DNA of 64,000 nucleotides. Source: Ideonella livida (GTDB lineage Bacteria > Pseudomonadota > Gammaproteobacteria > Burkholderiales > Burkholderiaceae_C). The notes under the pieces were generated by a model. The model saw nothing but the letters and a program-made list of their open reading frames with translations, did no database searches and was not told the DNA's origin. Shown one piece after another: positions 44,777-54,805 of the stretch. Numbering within the stretch: position 1 is the first letter of the stretch; every line of letters starts with the position of its first letter. Made by a program: the position numbers and the translations under genes. The stretch lies in assembly GCF_010499455.1 (NCBI RefSeq), contig NZ_JAAGOH010000020.1, positions 25,905-89,904 on the forward strand, written 5' to 3'.

Positions 44777-46663
44777 ATGCCCACCACCCCCGACACCCGT
44801 CCTTCCCGGCTTCGCCTGCTGGCGCTGGCCGCCGCCATGACCGCGGCCAGTGGCGCCAGCCTGGCCGCCCGCCCGGTCACCTGGGACGACATCGCCCGCG
44901 ATGACCGCACCGGCCAGGACGTGCTGAGTTACGGCCTGGGCCTCAAGGCCCAGCGCCACAGCCCGCTCAAGCAGATCCACGCCGGCAACGTCGACCAGCT
45001 GGTGCCGGCCTGGAGCTTCTCCTTCGGGGGGGAGAAGCAGCGGGGCCAGGAGGCCCAGGCCCTGGTGCACGACGGGGTGATCTACGTCACCGCCTCCTAC
45101 AGCCGCTTCTATGCGCTGGACGCCAAGACCGGCAAGCAGCTTTGGGCCTATGAGCACCGCCTGCCCGACGACATCCGCCCCTGCTGTGATGTGGTCAACC
45201 GCGGCCCGGCCATCTACGGCGACAAGGTCTTCTTCGGCACGCTGGATGCCCGCGTCCTGGCCCTGGACAAGCACACCGGCAAGGTGGTCTGGAGCGAGAA
45301 GTTCGGCGACCACAAGGTGGGCTACACCATGACCGGCGCGCCCTTCATCGTCAAGGAAAAGGGCGGCCGGGTGCTGCTGGTGCATGGCTCCTCGGGCGAT
45401 GAGTTCGGTGTGGTCGGCTGGCTGTTCGCCCGCGACCCGGATACCGGCGAGGAGGTCTGGGCCCGGCCGCTGGTGGAGGGCCATGTGGGCCGCCTGAATG
45501 GCCGCGATGCCGGCCCCACCGGCGACGCCCGGGCCCCGAGCTGGCCGCGCGACAAGGACGGCCAGCTGGTGGAGGCCTGGCGCCACGGCGGTGGCGCCCC
45601 CTGGCAGACCGCCAGCTTCGACCCCGACACCAACACCATCGTCATCGGCGCCGGCAACCCCGCGCCCTGGAACACCTGGAAGCGCACCGCCGAGGGCGAC
45701 GACCCCCGTAACTGGGACAGCCTGTTCACCTCGGGTCAGGCCTATGTGGACGCCAGCACCGGTGAGCTCAAGGGCTTCTACCAGCACACGCCCAACGACG
45801 CCTGGGACTTCTCGGGCAACAACTCGGTGGTGCTGTTCGAGTATCGGGACCCCAAGACCGGCAAGCAGGTCAAGGCCAGCGCGCATGCCGACCGCAACGG
45901 CTTCTTCTACGTGACCGACCGCGAGAAGCTGGCCACCGGCGCGGGCTATCCCAACAAGCCCACCGCGCTGATCAACGCCTGGCCCTTTGTCGACGGCATT
46001 ACCTGGGCCAGCCGCATCGACACCCAGACCGGCAAGCCGGTGGAGACCGGCAACCGCCCGCCGCTGCCGGCCGCCGGCGCCGACCGCGGCAAGGCCGTGT
46101 TCGTCTCCCCGCCCTTCCTGGGCGGCACCAACTGGATGCCCATGTCCTACAGCCCGGACACCGGCCTGTTCTACATCCCCGGCAACCACTGGGCCATGGA
46201 CTACTGGACCGAGAACCTGACCTACAAGGCCGGCTCGGCCTACCTGGGCCAGGGCTTCCGCATCAAGCGCCTGTACGACGACCACGTGGGCATCCTGCGC
46301 GCCATCGACCCCAAGACCGGCAAGGTGGCCTGGGAGCAGAAGGAGAAGTTCCCCCTGTGGGCGGGCACCCTGACCACCGCCGGTGGCCTGCTGGTGACCG
46401 GCACCTCCGACGGCTTCATCAAGATCTTCAACGCCAAGACGGGCAAGGAGCTCTGGAAGTTCCAGACCGGCTCGGGTGTGGTGAGCGTGCCCATCACCTG
46501 GGAGGTGGATGGCGAGCAGTACCTGGGCCTGTCCAGCGGCTACGGCGGTGCCGTGCCGCTGTGGGGCGGTGACATGGCCGACTTGACCAAGCAGGTCACC
46601 CAGGGCGGCAGCTACTGGGTGTTCAAGCTGCCCAAGGCCGCGCAGAAGGTGGCCGCCAAGTGA
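44777..46663 (+). CDS. PQQ-dependent alcohol dehydrogenase, ExaA/PedE-like
   Basis: 628-residue periplasmic quinoprotein that oxidises alcohols and passes electrons to cytochrome c. A signal peptide covers about 1-30. The eight-bladed propeller carries the vicinal disulfide C136-C137 (IRPCCDVVNRG), PQQ-contact region GNPAPWNTW, HTPNDAWDFSGNN, and tryptophan docking motifs such as DAKTGKELWKFQTGSG. It follows ethanol dehydrogenase ExaA almost block for block and lacks a fused cytochrome. Calcium versus lanthanide use was not decided. AGGAGA precedes the ATG. No pqq synthesis genes are in the window. Confidence 0.95.
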   Translation: MPTTPDTRPSRLRLLALAAAMTAASGASLAARPVTWDDIARDDRTGQDVLSYGLGLKAQRHSPLKQIHAGNVDQLVPAWSFSFGGEKQRGQEAQALVHDGVIYVTASYSRFYALDAKTGKQLWAYEHRLPDDIRPCCDVVNRGPAIYGDKVFFGTLDARVLALDKHTGKVVWSEKFGDHKVGYTMTGAPFIVKEKGGRVLLVHGSSGDEFGVVGWLFARDPDTGEEVWARPLVEGHVGRLNGRDAGPTGDARAPSWPRDKDGQLVEAWRHGGGAPWQTASFDPDTNTIVIGAGNPAPWNTWKRTAEGDDPRNWDSLFTSGQAYVDASTGELKGFYQHTPNDAWDFSGNNSVVLFEYRDPKTGKQVKASAHADRNGFFYVTDREKLATGAGYPNKPTALINAWPFVDGITWASRIDTQTGKPVETGNRPPLPAAGADRGKAVFVSPPFLGGTNWMPMSYSPDTGLFYIPGNHWAMDYWTENLTYKAGSAYLGQGFRIKRLYDDHVGILRAIDPKTGKVAWEQKEKFPLWAGTLTTAGGLLVTGTSDGFIKIFNAKTGKELWKFQTGSGVVSVPITWEVDGEQYLGLSSGYGGAVPLWGGDMADLTKQVTQGGSYWVFKLPKAAQKVAAK

Positions 46664-47325
46664 GCCCCGCCGCCCCGCGTCCATCGGGGCGGTCGGCGCC
46701 ACCGGATCCGGCCCGGACCGGCCCGACCCGGTGGCGGCTGACGCTGGCCGGTCTGGCCGCTGCCCTTGCCGTCGGGGTCGGGCCGGCGCAGGCCGCGCCC
46801 GAGGCTGCTGTCCCGGCGGTGCCGGCGGTGCGCATCGTCAACGGCTGCGCCCTCTGGCCCTATGCCCAGTGCCCGGGCGTCGACCTGCGCCATGCCGACC
46901 TGACGGGTCTGGACCTGCGCGGCGCCGACTTCACCGGCGCCCTGCTGGCCCGTGCCCAGCTGCGCTCGGCCAACCTGGCCGGTGCGCGCCTGGACGGCGC
47001 CGACCTGACCGGCGTGCAGGCCTACGCCCTGAATGCGCCCGGCGCCAGCTTCCTGGGGGCGCGTCTGGTCGGCGCCCACCTGGAGCAGGCCCGCCTGTTC
47101 CGTGCGGATTTCAGCGGGGCCGACCTGGACGGCGCCAGCCTGGAGGCCGCCAAGCTCAACCTGGTGTTCTTCGTGGGCGCCAGGCTCACCCAGGCCAATT
47201 TGCAGGAGGCCAAGTTTGTCGGCTCCAACCTCAAGGGCGCAGACCTGCGTGGCAGCCTGCTGCGCTTTGCCATCTTTCCCGAGGCGCACCTGGTGCAGTG
47301 CCTGGGCTGCCCGGAGGGCTGGTGA
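46660..47325 (+). CDS. secreted pentapeptide-repeat protein
   Basis: 221-residue protein, with a hydrophobic signal segment at about 25-45 after a Pro/Arg-rich start. From about residue 74 onward it has continuous A(D/N)LXX repeats (HADLTGLDLRGADFTG, SANLAGARLDGADLTG, RADFSGADLDGASLEA, SNLKGADLRGS), which fold as a right-handed quadrilateral beta helix. The start is a GTG at 46660 overlapping the dehydrogenase stop. A pentapeptide-repeat gene also lies beside the ped alcohol dehydrogenase of Pseudomonas putida, so the association is recurrent; its role is unknown. Cysteines at both ends (VNGCALWPYAQC, CLGC) could form disulfides. Confidence 0.88.
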   Translation: MSPAAPRPSGRSAPPDPARTGPTRWRLTLAGLAAALAVGVGPAQAAPEAAVPAVPAVRIVNGCALWPYAQCPGVDLRHADLTGLDLRGADFTGALLARAQLRSANLAGARLDGADLTGVQAYALNAPGASFLGARLVGAHLEQARLFRADFSGADLDGASLEAAKLNLVFFVGARLTQANLQEAKFVGSNLKGADLRGSLLRFAIFPEAHLVQCLGCPEGW

Positions 47326-47326
47326 G

Positions 47327-47854
47327 ATGCGGCCCTCGCGCGAGGTCCACCGCCGCCGTGCCTCCGCCGTGTGCCGGTGGGGGGGGCTGCTGGCCGCCCT
47401 GTGGGCCGCGGCCATCCCGGGGGCGGCCTGGGCCGACGCCGCCCTGCCGCCCGGGGGGGCGGCATCGGCGCCGGCCTGGGCCGCCCCCAACCCCTACCGG
47501 GGGCAGACGGCGGTGCTGGCCGCGGGCCGCGAGGCCTATCACCAACACTGCGCGCGCTGCCACGGGGTGCAGGCCGAGGCCACCGCCGAGGCCCCCGACC
47601 TGCGCCGCCTCAACGGCTTTTGTCGGCGCCTGGACGACGCCGACCTGCGCCAGCGCTGCCTGGGGGATGTGGACCGGCACTTCCTGCACTCGGTGCTGGA
47701 GGGCAAGGTCCGCGCCGGCGTGGTCTACATGCCGCCCTGGCGCGGCCAGCTCGACGCTGCCACCGTCTGGTCCATCCGCACCTGGCTGGAGGGGCAGCGG
47801 CCGCCACCGCCGCGCACCACCACCACGGTGGAGCGGGCGACGGCCGGGCCCTGA
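47327..47854 (+). CDS. periplasmic c-type cytochrome, probable electron acceptor of PQQ-ADH
   Basis: 175-residue protein with signal peptide (to about residue 37, AWADAA) and one haem site C75-x-x-C78-H79 (CARCHG). The likely axial Met is in VVYMPPWRGQ. Its position after the dehydrogenase and size match ExaB/PedF-type cytochrome c550. The ATG at 47327 is one base after the preceding stop. The C-terminal tail is Pro/Thr-rich. The operon is therefore dehydrogenase, pentapeptide protein, cytochrome. Confidence 0.9.
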   Translation: MRPSREVHRRRASAVCRWGGLLAALWAAAIPGAAWADAALPPGGAASAPAWAAPNPYRGQTAVLAAGREAYHQHCARCHGVQAEATAEAPDLRRLNGFCRRLDDADLRQRCLGDVDRHFLHSVLEGKVRAGVVYMPPWRGQLDAATVWSIRTWLEGQRPPPPRTTTTVERATAGP

Positions 47855-47883
47855 GCGTGCCGGCGCCGGGCGGGGGCGGGCTC

Positions 47884-47907
47884 GCTTAGACTTCCGTGCA
47901 CGTCAAC
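47884..47907. promoter_or_regulatory. possible autoregulatory operator of the MerR/LiuR-like gene
   Basis: ACGTCAAC at 47900-47907 is identical to the right half of the palindrome before aceK, and the full 24-bp register matches that site at 16 positions. It lies 15 bp before the ATG, next to a -10-like TAGACT (47887-47892). The left half is degenerate. Confidence 0.35.
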
Positions 47908-47921
47908 CGATCGCCCGCCCC

Positions 47922-48371
47922 ATGTCCGCCACCCGCACCGCCTCGGCCCGCACGGCCCGCCCGGCCGAATCCGCCCCGGCGCGCAAGGACAGCCGCACCT
48001 TCACCATCACCGAACTCGCCCAGGAGTTCGACATCACCCCACGCGCCATCCGCTTCTATGAGGACGTGGGCCTGCTCACCCCCAGCCGTGTCGGCCGCAA
48101 CCGGGTCTATGCCCAGCGTGACCGCACCCGCCTCAAGCTCACCCTGCGCGGCAAGCGCCTGGGCCTGAGCCTGCAGGAGATCAAGCAGCTGGTGGACATG
48201 TACGACTCGGGCACCGATGCGCGGCCCCAGCTCGAGGCCTTCCAGGTCATCCTGGCCAACCACCGCCAGCAGCTGGAGCAGCAGCTGGAGGACATCCGCG
48301 TCACCCTGGCCGAGATCGCCCAGCACGAGGCACGCTGCCGCGAGTTGCTGGGCCGCAGCACACCGGACTGA
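47922..48371 (+). CDS. MerR-family regulator, LiuR-like
   Basis: 149-residue regulator. The winged helix-turn-helix is at about 26-95 (FTITELAQEFDITPRAIRFYEDVGLL, then RVYAQRDRTRLKLTLRGKRLGLSLQEIKQLV), and a dimerisation coiled coil follows (QQLEQQLEDIRVTLAEIAQHE). No metal-binding cysteine cluster is seen, which argues against metal sensing. The sequence resembles LiuR, the branched-chain amino acid and fatty-acid catabolism regulator of proteobacteria. The ACGT palindrome at aceK may be one of its targets. It stands between two alcohol-oxidation gene groups. Confidence 0.85.
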   Translation: MSATRTASARTARPAESAPARKDSRTFTITELAQEFDITPRAIRFYEDVGLLTPSRVGRNRVYAQRDRTRLKLTLRGKRLGLSLQEIKQLVDMYDSGTDARPQLEAFQVILANHRQQLEQQLEDIRVTLAEIAQHEARCRELLGRSTPD

Positions 48372-48413
48372 GCCGCTGGACGGTCGCGCCGCCGGCATCT
48401 CGCGCTGCGACAT

Positions 48414-48436
48414 GGGCGTCCCGGTCTGAGACGCCC
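48414..48436. promoter_or_regulatory. upstream operator of aldehyde dehydrogenase gene
   Basis: Inverted repeat GGGCGTC-N9-GACGCCC with GTCTGAGAC at its core. It lies 76 bp or more upstream of the -24/-12 promoter, the usual place for a sigma-54 activator site. It matches the site at 52145-52167 at about 18 of 23 positions, so the same protein probably binds both. Confidence 0.6.
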
Positions 48437-48511
48437 GCCGCGGGGACGCATGGGCCACGCCCGTGGCATGGCCGGGTGTGCCGCCCGGGCATCCCAGGGC
48501 CCACGCCCCGC

Positions 48512-48527
48512 CGGCATGGCCCTTGCC
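48512..48527 (+). promoter_or_regulatory. sigma-54 (-24/-12) promoter of aldehyde dehydrogenase gene
   Basis: cGGCATG-N4-TTGCc has the invariant GG and GC at the correct 10-bp spacing. It deviates from consensus at the first and last positions. It lies 90 bp before the ATG at 48618 and downstream of a palindromic operator. Confidence 0.6.
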
Positions 48528-48617
48528 CCGGAGCGGTCACGGGGGACCCAGTCGCGTCTCCCGACATCGACGTCGACGGCGTCGTCGATGCACCACGACC
48601 TTTCGGAGACACCGCCC

Positions 48618-50108
48618 ATGCACACCCCCGCCACCGCCGGCCCGCTGGCCGCTGACGACACCCGCCGCTGGTCCGGCCGCCTCTACGGCGCCGCCGGCTG
48701 GCAGCCCGCCCAGGGCGGCACCGCCGCCGTGACCGAGAAAGCCACCGGCCGCGCCCTGGCCGAGGTGGCCCTGGCCAACGCGGAGGATGTGGACCTGGCT
48801 GCCCGCAGTGCCGCCGCCGCGCAAACCGCCTGGGCCGCCACGCCCTTTGACCAGCGCGCCGCCGTGCTGCGCCGCGCCGAGGCCCTGCTGGCCGAACGCG
48901 CCGAGCGCTTTGCCCACTGGAATGTGCGTGAGGCCGGCTCCATCCCGCCCAAGGCCGCCTGGGAATGGCAGGCCACGCGCGAGCAGCTCAGCATGGCCGC
49001 CGCCCTGCCCATGCTGCCGGTGGGTCAGGTCTTTCCCTCGGCCATGCTCGGCCGGCGCAATGAATGGCGCCGCGTGCCGCTGGGCGTGGTCGGCGTGATC
49101 GCGCCGTGGAACTTTCCGCTGTTGCTGGCCATGCGCTCGGTGGCGCCGGCCCTGGCCCTGGGCAATGCGGTGATCCTCAAGCCCGACCTGCAGACCCCGG
49201 TGGTGGGCGGCCAACTCATTGCTGAGCTGTTCGAGGACGCCGGCCTGCCCGCCGGTGTGCTGCAGGTGCTGCCCGGCGGCCCGGCCACCGGCGATGCGCT
49301 GGTGCGCCACCCGCAGGTGGCCATGATCAGCTTCACCGGCTCCACCGCCGTGGGCCGCAGCATTGGCGCTACCTGCGGCGGCCTGCTCAAGAAGTGCGTG
49401 CTGGAGCTGGGCGGCAACAACGCCCTGATCGTGCTGGACGACGCCGACCTGGACGCCGCCGCCTCCAGCGGCGCCTGGGGCGCCTTCCTGCACCAGGGCC
49501 AGATCTGCATGCAGGCCGGCCGCCACCTGGTGCACCGCAGCGTGGCCGACGCCTATGCCCAGCGCCTGGCCGAACGCGCCGCCCGCCTGGTGGTGGGCGA
49601 CCCGGCCGCCGGCCCGGTGCACCTGGGCCCGCTGGTCAACGAGCGCCAGGCGCAGAAGGTGGCCCAGATCGTGGACGCCGCCGTGGCCGCCGGCGCCCGC
49701 GTCTTGGCCGGCGGCCCGCGCGAGGGCCTGTTTTTCCCCGCCACCGTGCTCACCGGCGTCACCCCGGACATGGCTGCCTTCACCGAAGAGATCTTCGGCC
49801 CGGTGGCGCCCATCACCGTGTTCGACACCGAAGACGAGCTGGTGGCCCTGGTCCACCAGTCGCCCTACGGCCTGGCCGCCGCCATCCACACCCGCCACAC
49901 GCCGCGCGGCGTGGCTCTTGCGCAGCGCCTGCACACCGGCATGGTCCACCTCAACGACCAGACGGTGAACAACGAGTTCCACGTGCCCTTTGGCGGCATG
50001 GGCGCCAGCGGCAACGGCGGGCGTTTTGGCGGCCCGGCCAATGTGGAGGAGTTCACCCAGACCCAGTGGATCAGCGTGATGGAGCAGGGCATCCAGTACC
50101 CGTTCTGA
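48618..50108 (+). CDS. NAD(P)-dependent aldehyde dehydrogenase, benzaldehyde-DH-like
   Basis: 496-residue ALDH that oxidises an aldehyde to its acid. General base E263 (LELGGNNAL) and nucleophile C297 (HQGQICMQAGR) are present, with PWNFPLLLAMRSVAPALALGNAVILKPD and FGPVAPITVF. The GQICMQAGR context and overall text resemble benzaldehyde/vanillin-type dehydrogenases; the real substrate is unknown. The ATG at 48618 is preferred over 48588 because GGAGA precedes it. It converges with the sigma-54 activator gene and has a -24/-12 promoter. Confidence 0.93.
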   Translation: MHTPATAGPLAADDTRRWSGRLYGAAGWQPAQGGTAAVTEKATGRALAEVALANAEDVDLAARSAAAAQTAWAATPFDQRAAVLRRAEALLAERAERFAHWNVREAGSIPPKAAWEWQATREQLSMAAALPMLPVGQVFPSAMLGRRNEWRRVPLGVVGVIAPWNFPLLLAMRSVAPALALGNAVILKPDLQTPVVGGQLIAELFEDAGLPAGVLQVLPGGPATGDALVRHPQVAMISFTGSTAVGRSIGATCGGLLKKCVLELGGNNALIVLDDADLDAAASSGAWGAFLHQGQICMQAGRHLVHRSVADAYAQRLAERAARLVVGDPAAGPVHLGPLVNERQAQKVAQIVDAAVAAGARVLAGGPREGLFFPATVLTGVTPDMAAFTEEIFGPVAPITVFDTEDELVALVHQSPYGLAAAIHTRHTPRGVALAQRLHTGMVHLNDQTVNNEFHVPFGGMGASGNGGRFGGPANVEEFTQTQWISVMEQGIQYPF

Positions 50109-50149
50109 GGGGCTTGGCGTCGTCTGGGCGCAGGCGGATGCCGTGCCCT

Positions 50150-52102
<1,953 letters not shown>

Positions 52103-52144
52103 GGGCCTGGCGGATGGCGGGGTCGTGGCGGGCTGCCTGCGGCC

Positions 52145-52178
52145 GGGCGTCTCAGTCTGGGACGCGGGCCTTGAGACG
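52145..52178. promoter_or_regulatory. upstream operator of the GMC dehydrogenase operon
   Basis: GGGCGTC-N9-GACGCGG (52145-52167) matches the operator before the aldehyde dehydrogenase gene. A perfect repeat CGTCTCA-N17-TGAGACG (52148-52178) overlaps it. It lies about 150 bp upstream of the sigma-54 promoter and 43 bp upstream of the activator's own start, so autoregulation is possible. Confidence 0.6.
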
Positions 52179-52299
52179 GCGGCGGCGGCGGCGCAGTGCC
52201 CAGAGGCTTGGCGCACAAGCAAGTTATGCAATTTAGTGCCTTTGATGCGCCTCAAATACGGTGAAACCCCGTGGTGATAGGGCTGGCCTGCAGGTTTGA

Positions 52300-52333
52300 T
52301 GCACTGTGGTGCAGCCTTGGCATGGGCTTTGCA
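52300..52333 (+). promoter_or_regulatory. sigma-54 (-24/-12) promoter of the GMC operon
   Basis: TGGCATG-GGCT-TTGCA at 52318-52333 is a near-consensus -24/-12 element with exact spacing, 55 bp before the small-subunit ATG. A perfect inverted repeat TGCAC-TGTG-GTGCA (52300-52313) lies immediately upstream and could bind a further factor. Confidence 0.8.
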
Positions 52334-52387
52334 GCTTCTCCAGCCACAGCCGCCCCGCGCGGCCCGATGAGACAGGAGACACCGACC

Positions 52388-52996
52388 ATGGCCGCCATCC
52401 CCAACGCCACGCCCGCCGCCGCCTCGCTGGACGAGGTGATCCACCACCTGAACACCCTCAGCCGCCGCGGCCTGCTGCGCTCGGCCGGTGCATTGCTGGC
52501 CGGCGCCGGGGTGGGGGCGCTCGGCACCACGGCGGCCCGGGCCGCGCTGCCGCCGGGCGTCAAGCACCTGACCGAGGCCGAGGCCGCCGTCTTCGCCCGC
52601 GTGGCCGAGGTCACGCTGCCGGTGGTCGGCACCCGGCTGCGCCCCTGGGCACCCGAGGAGATCCTCACCACGCTGGACGCGGCGCTGCTGGCCGGCATGG
52701 CCCCGCACCTCCTGGCTGGTCTCAAGGGTGGCGTGGCGTACTTCAACGACGGCCCGCGAGGCCGCTTTGGCAAGCCCTTCACCGCGTTGGAGGACGGCCC
52801 CGCCCGCCTGTTCCTGGACGCCTGGGGCGCCAGCGCGGAGCCGCCGCAGCGGGGGCTGGCCATGGGCCTGAAAAAGCTGGTGCAGCTGTCGTACTGGGCG
52901 AACCCGGCCAGCTGGGCGCCGCTGGGCTACGACGGGCCGATGACGCCACGGGTCCAGCTCACCCGCCTGGGCAACGCGCCGCTGCCGCGCGCTTGA
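52388..52996 (+). CDS. Tat-exported small subunit of GMC dehydrogenase (gluconate-DH subunit 3-like)
   Basis: 202-residue protein. A twin-arginine signal (SRRGLLRSAGALLAGAG at about 25-42, then AARAAL) directs folded export. The rest, including LTEAEAAVFARVAEVTLPVVG and FTALEDGPARLFLDAW, resembles the small subunit of gluconate/sorbitol-type membrane dehydrogenases. Such subunits carry the Tat signal for the flavoprotein. AGGAGA precedes the ATG at 52388. The GMC subunit follows after 65 bp. Confidence 0.82.
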   Translation: MAAIPNATPAAASLDEVIHHLNTLSRRGLLRSAGALLAGAGVGALGTTAARAALPPGVKHLTEAEAAVFARVAEVTLPVVGTRLRPWAPEEILTTLDAALLAGMAPHLLAGLKGGVAYFNDGPRGRFGKPFTALEDGPARLFLDAWGASAEPPQRGLAMGLKKLVQLSYWANPASWAPLGYDGPMTPRVQLTRLGNAPLPRA

Positions 52997-53061
52997 ACCC
53001 ACGTTCGAACCCAGGTTTGAACCCGCCCTGATCCGCACCATCACAAGACCGGAGACACGCC

Positions 53062-54657
53062 ATGTCCAACAAGACCATTGCCCTGCGCCAGGCCGACGCC
53101 CGCGCCGCCCAAGCCCACCGCCCCCACGGCCTGAACGTGGTGCAGGCGGCCGACATCACCGCCAACCACCTGGATCTGGAGGCCGACGTGGTGGTGGTGG
53201 GCTCGGGCGCCGGCGGCGCCATCGCCGCGTATGAACTGGCCCGCGCCGGCCAGAAGGTGCTGGTGCTGGAGGCCGGCCCCTATGTGCCCTCAGAGAAGTT
53301 CACCGAAATGCTGGCCGTCTCCATGGGCACGATGTACGCCGACCACGGCGGCCAGACCAATGCCGACGGTGACATCAGCATCCTGCAAGGCGCCTGCGTG
53401 GGCGGCTCCACGGTGGTCAACGCCGCCCTGTGCTTTCGCACGCCCGACTACTACCTGAAGCTCTGGGGCCGGCAGTTCGGCCTGACCAACCTGACGCCCG
53501 CGGTGATGCGCCCCTACTTTGAGAAGGTGGAGAAGAACCTCCACATCCGCCAGGTGCAGCCGCACGAGAGCAGCGCTGGCGCCGAGCTGATCAAGGGGGG
53601 CTTGCGCAAACTGGGCTACCCCGAGGGCAAGGCCCGCCGCAACGTGAAGGACTGTGCGCTGACCGGCGCCTGCTTCAGCGGCTGCACCACCGACCGCAAG
53701 CGCTCCATGCTGGTCACCTACCTGCCCTGGGCCAGCGCCTATGGTGCCCGCATCCATGCCGACACCCGCGTGACCCGCGTGCTGGCCGAGGGCGGCCGTG
53801 CCACCGGCGTGCAGGCCGAGGTGATCGACCCCGCCACCGGCCAGCGCAAGGCCACGGTGAGCGTGAAGGCGCCGCGCGTGGTGCTGGCCGCCGGCCCGGT
53901 GCAGACGCCGCTGCTGCTGCTGGCCAGCGGCCTGGCCAACGGCAGCGGGCAGGTGGGCCGCCACTTTGCCTGCCACCCCACGCTGTCGGTCACGGCGGTG
54001 TTCGACCAGGCGGTGCGCGACTTTCATGGCGCCACCCACTCGCTCTACATGGACCGCCACACCCTGCCCGAGCAAGGGGGCTTTCTGCTGCTCAACGCCA
54101 TCCAGGACCCGGTGGAGGCCAGCTTTCAGGCCGAGCCCGGCACCGGCGCGCCCTACATGGCCTACATGCAGGGCTACGAGAACACCATCCGCCTCATCAG
54201 CCTCATCCACGACAAGAACGTGGGCCGCGTCTCGTGGGAGAACGGTGCCAAGCGCATCGACTACCGGGTGGACGACGAAGACTTCGAGGCCATGAAGAAA
54301 GGCCTGGTGGTGACGGCCAAGGTGCTGTTTGCCAGCGGCGCCAAAAAGCTCTACCTGCCCACCTCCCACACCGCCGTGGTGGAGAGCGTGGGCCAGGTGG
54401 AGGCCGCGGTGGCGGCGCTGAAGAACGAGCCGGCCCGCTACAAGTACACCTCGTTCCACCCGCAAGGCACCTGCCGCATGGGCCGCGACCCGCAGACCAC
54501 CGTGGTCAACCCCTACGGCGAGACCCACGACGTCAAGCAGCTCTACGTGGCCGACGCCAGCCTGCTGCCCACCAGCATCGGCTACAACCCGTCGGAGACG
54601 GTGTACGCCCTGGCCAGCTACATCAGCGACCGCATCGTGGCCGGATTGAAGGGCTGA
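53062..54657 (+). CDS. GMC family FAD-dependent alcohol dehydrogenase
   Basis: 531-residue flavoprotein without its own signal peptide. The FAD-binding GSGAGG is at 47-52, LEAGP follows the second strand, and the catalytic His region is TSFHPQGTCRMG (H466) with NPSETVYALA near the end. C198, C204 and C208 (CALTGACFSGC) resemble the cysteine set of long-chain alcohol oxidases and may hold an Fe-S cluster, as reported for fructose dehydrogenase. It probably rides out with the Tat subunit. No cytochrome c subunit gene is adjacent. Confidence 0.92.
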   Translation: MSNKTIALRQADARAAQAHRPHGLNVVQAADITANHLDLEADVVVVGSGAGGAIAAYELARAGQKVLVLEAGPYVPSEKFTEMLAVSMGTMYADHGGQTNADGDISILQGACVGGSTVVNAALCFRTPDYYLKLWGRQFGLTNLTPAVMRPYFEKVEKNLHIRQVQPHESSAGAELIKGGLRKLGYPEGKARRNVKDCALTGACFSGCTTDRKRSMLVTYLPWASAYGARIHADTRVTRVLAEGGRATGVQAEVIDPATGQRKATVSVKAPRVVLAAGPVQTPLLLLASGLANGSGQVGRHFACHPTLSVTAVFDQAVRDFHGATHSLYMDRHTLPEQGGFLLLNAIQDPVEASFQAEPGTGAPYMAYMQGYENTIRLISLIHDKNVGRVSWENGAKRIDYRVDDEDFEAMKKGLVVTAKVLFASGAKKLYLPTSHTAVVESVGQVEAAVAALKNEPARYKYTSFHPQGTCRMGRDPQTTVVNPYGETHDVKQLYVADASLLPTSIGYNPSETVYALASYISDRIVAGLKG

Positions 54658-54805
54658 GCCGTCCTGCCCAGCCGTGGGTGGCCGGCGGGGCGGACCCGGG
54701 ACAGACCCCGGGGCGGCGGCCGGATGACAGGTGCCTTCAAGGCGGCTTGCCTACACTGCGCCCCCATCGGCCCCGACGGGGCCTCCGCCTTGATGGAAAC
54801 GCCCC

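Noticed and set aside
45660..45790. Lanthanide-type signature in the PQQ dehydrogenase
   Set aside because: I could not place the diagnostic extra Asp with certainty by eye, so no claim of lanthanide or calcium dependence is made. Alignment with PedH, PedE and ExaA would decide.
42479..46702. Minus-strand open frame of 1407 codons
   Set aside because: Only the last third (42479-43903) is the histidine kinase. The rest runs antisense through the response regulator and PQQ dehydrogenase and shows low-complexity Gly/Ala/Val text from GC-rich codon positions.
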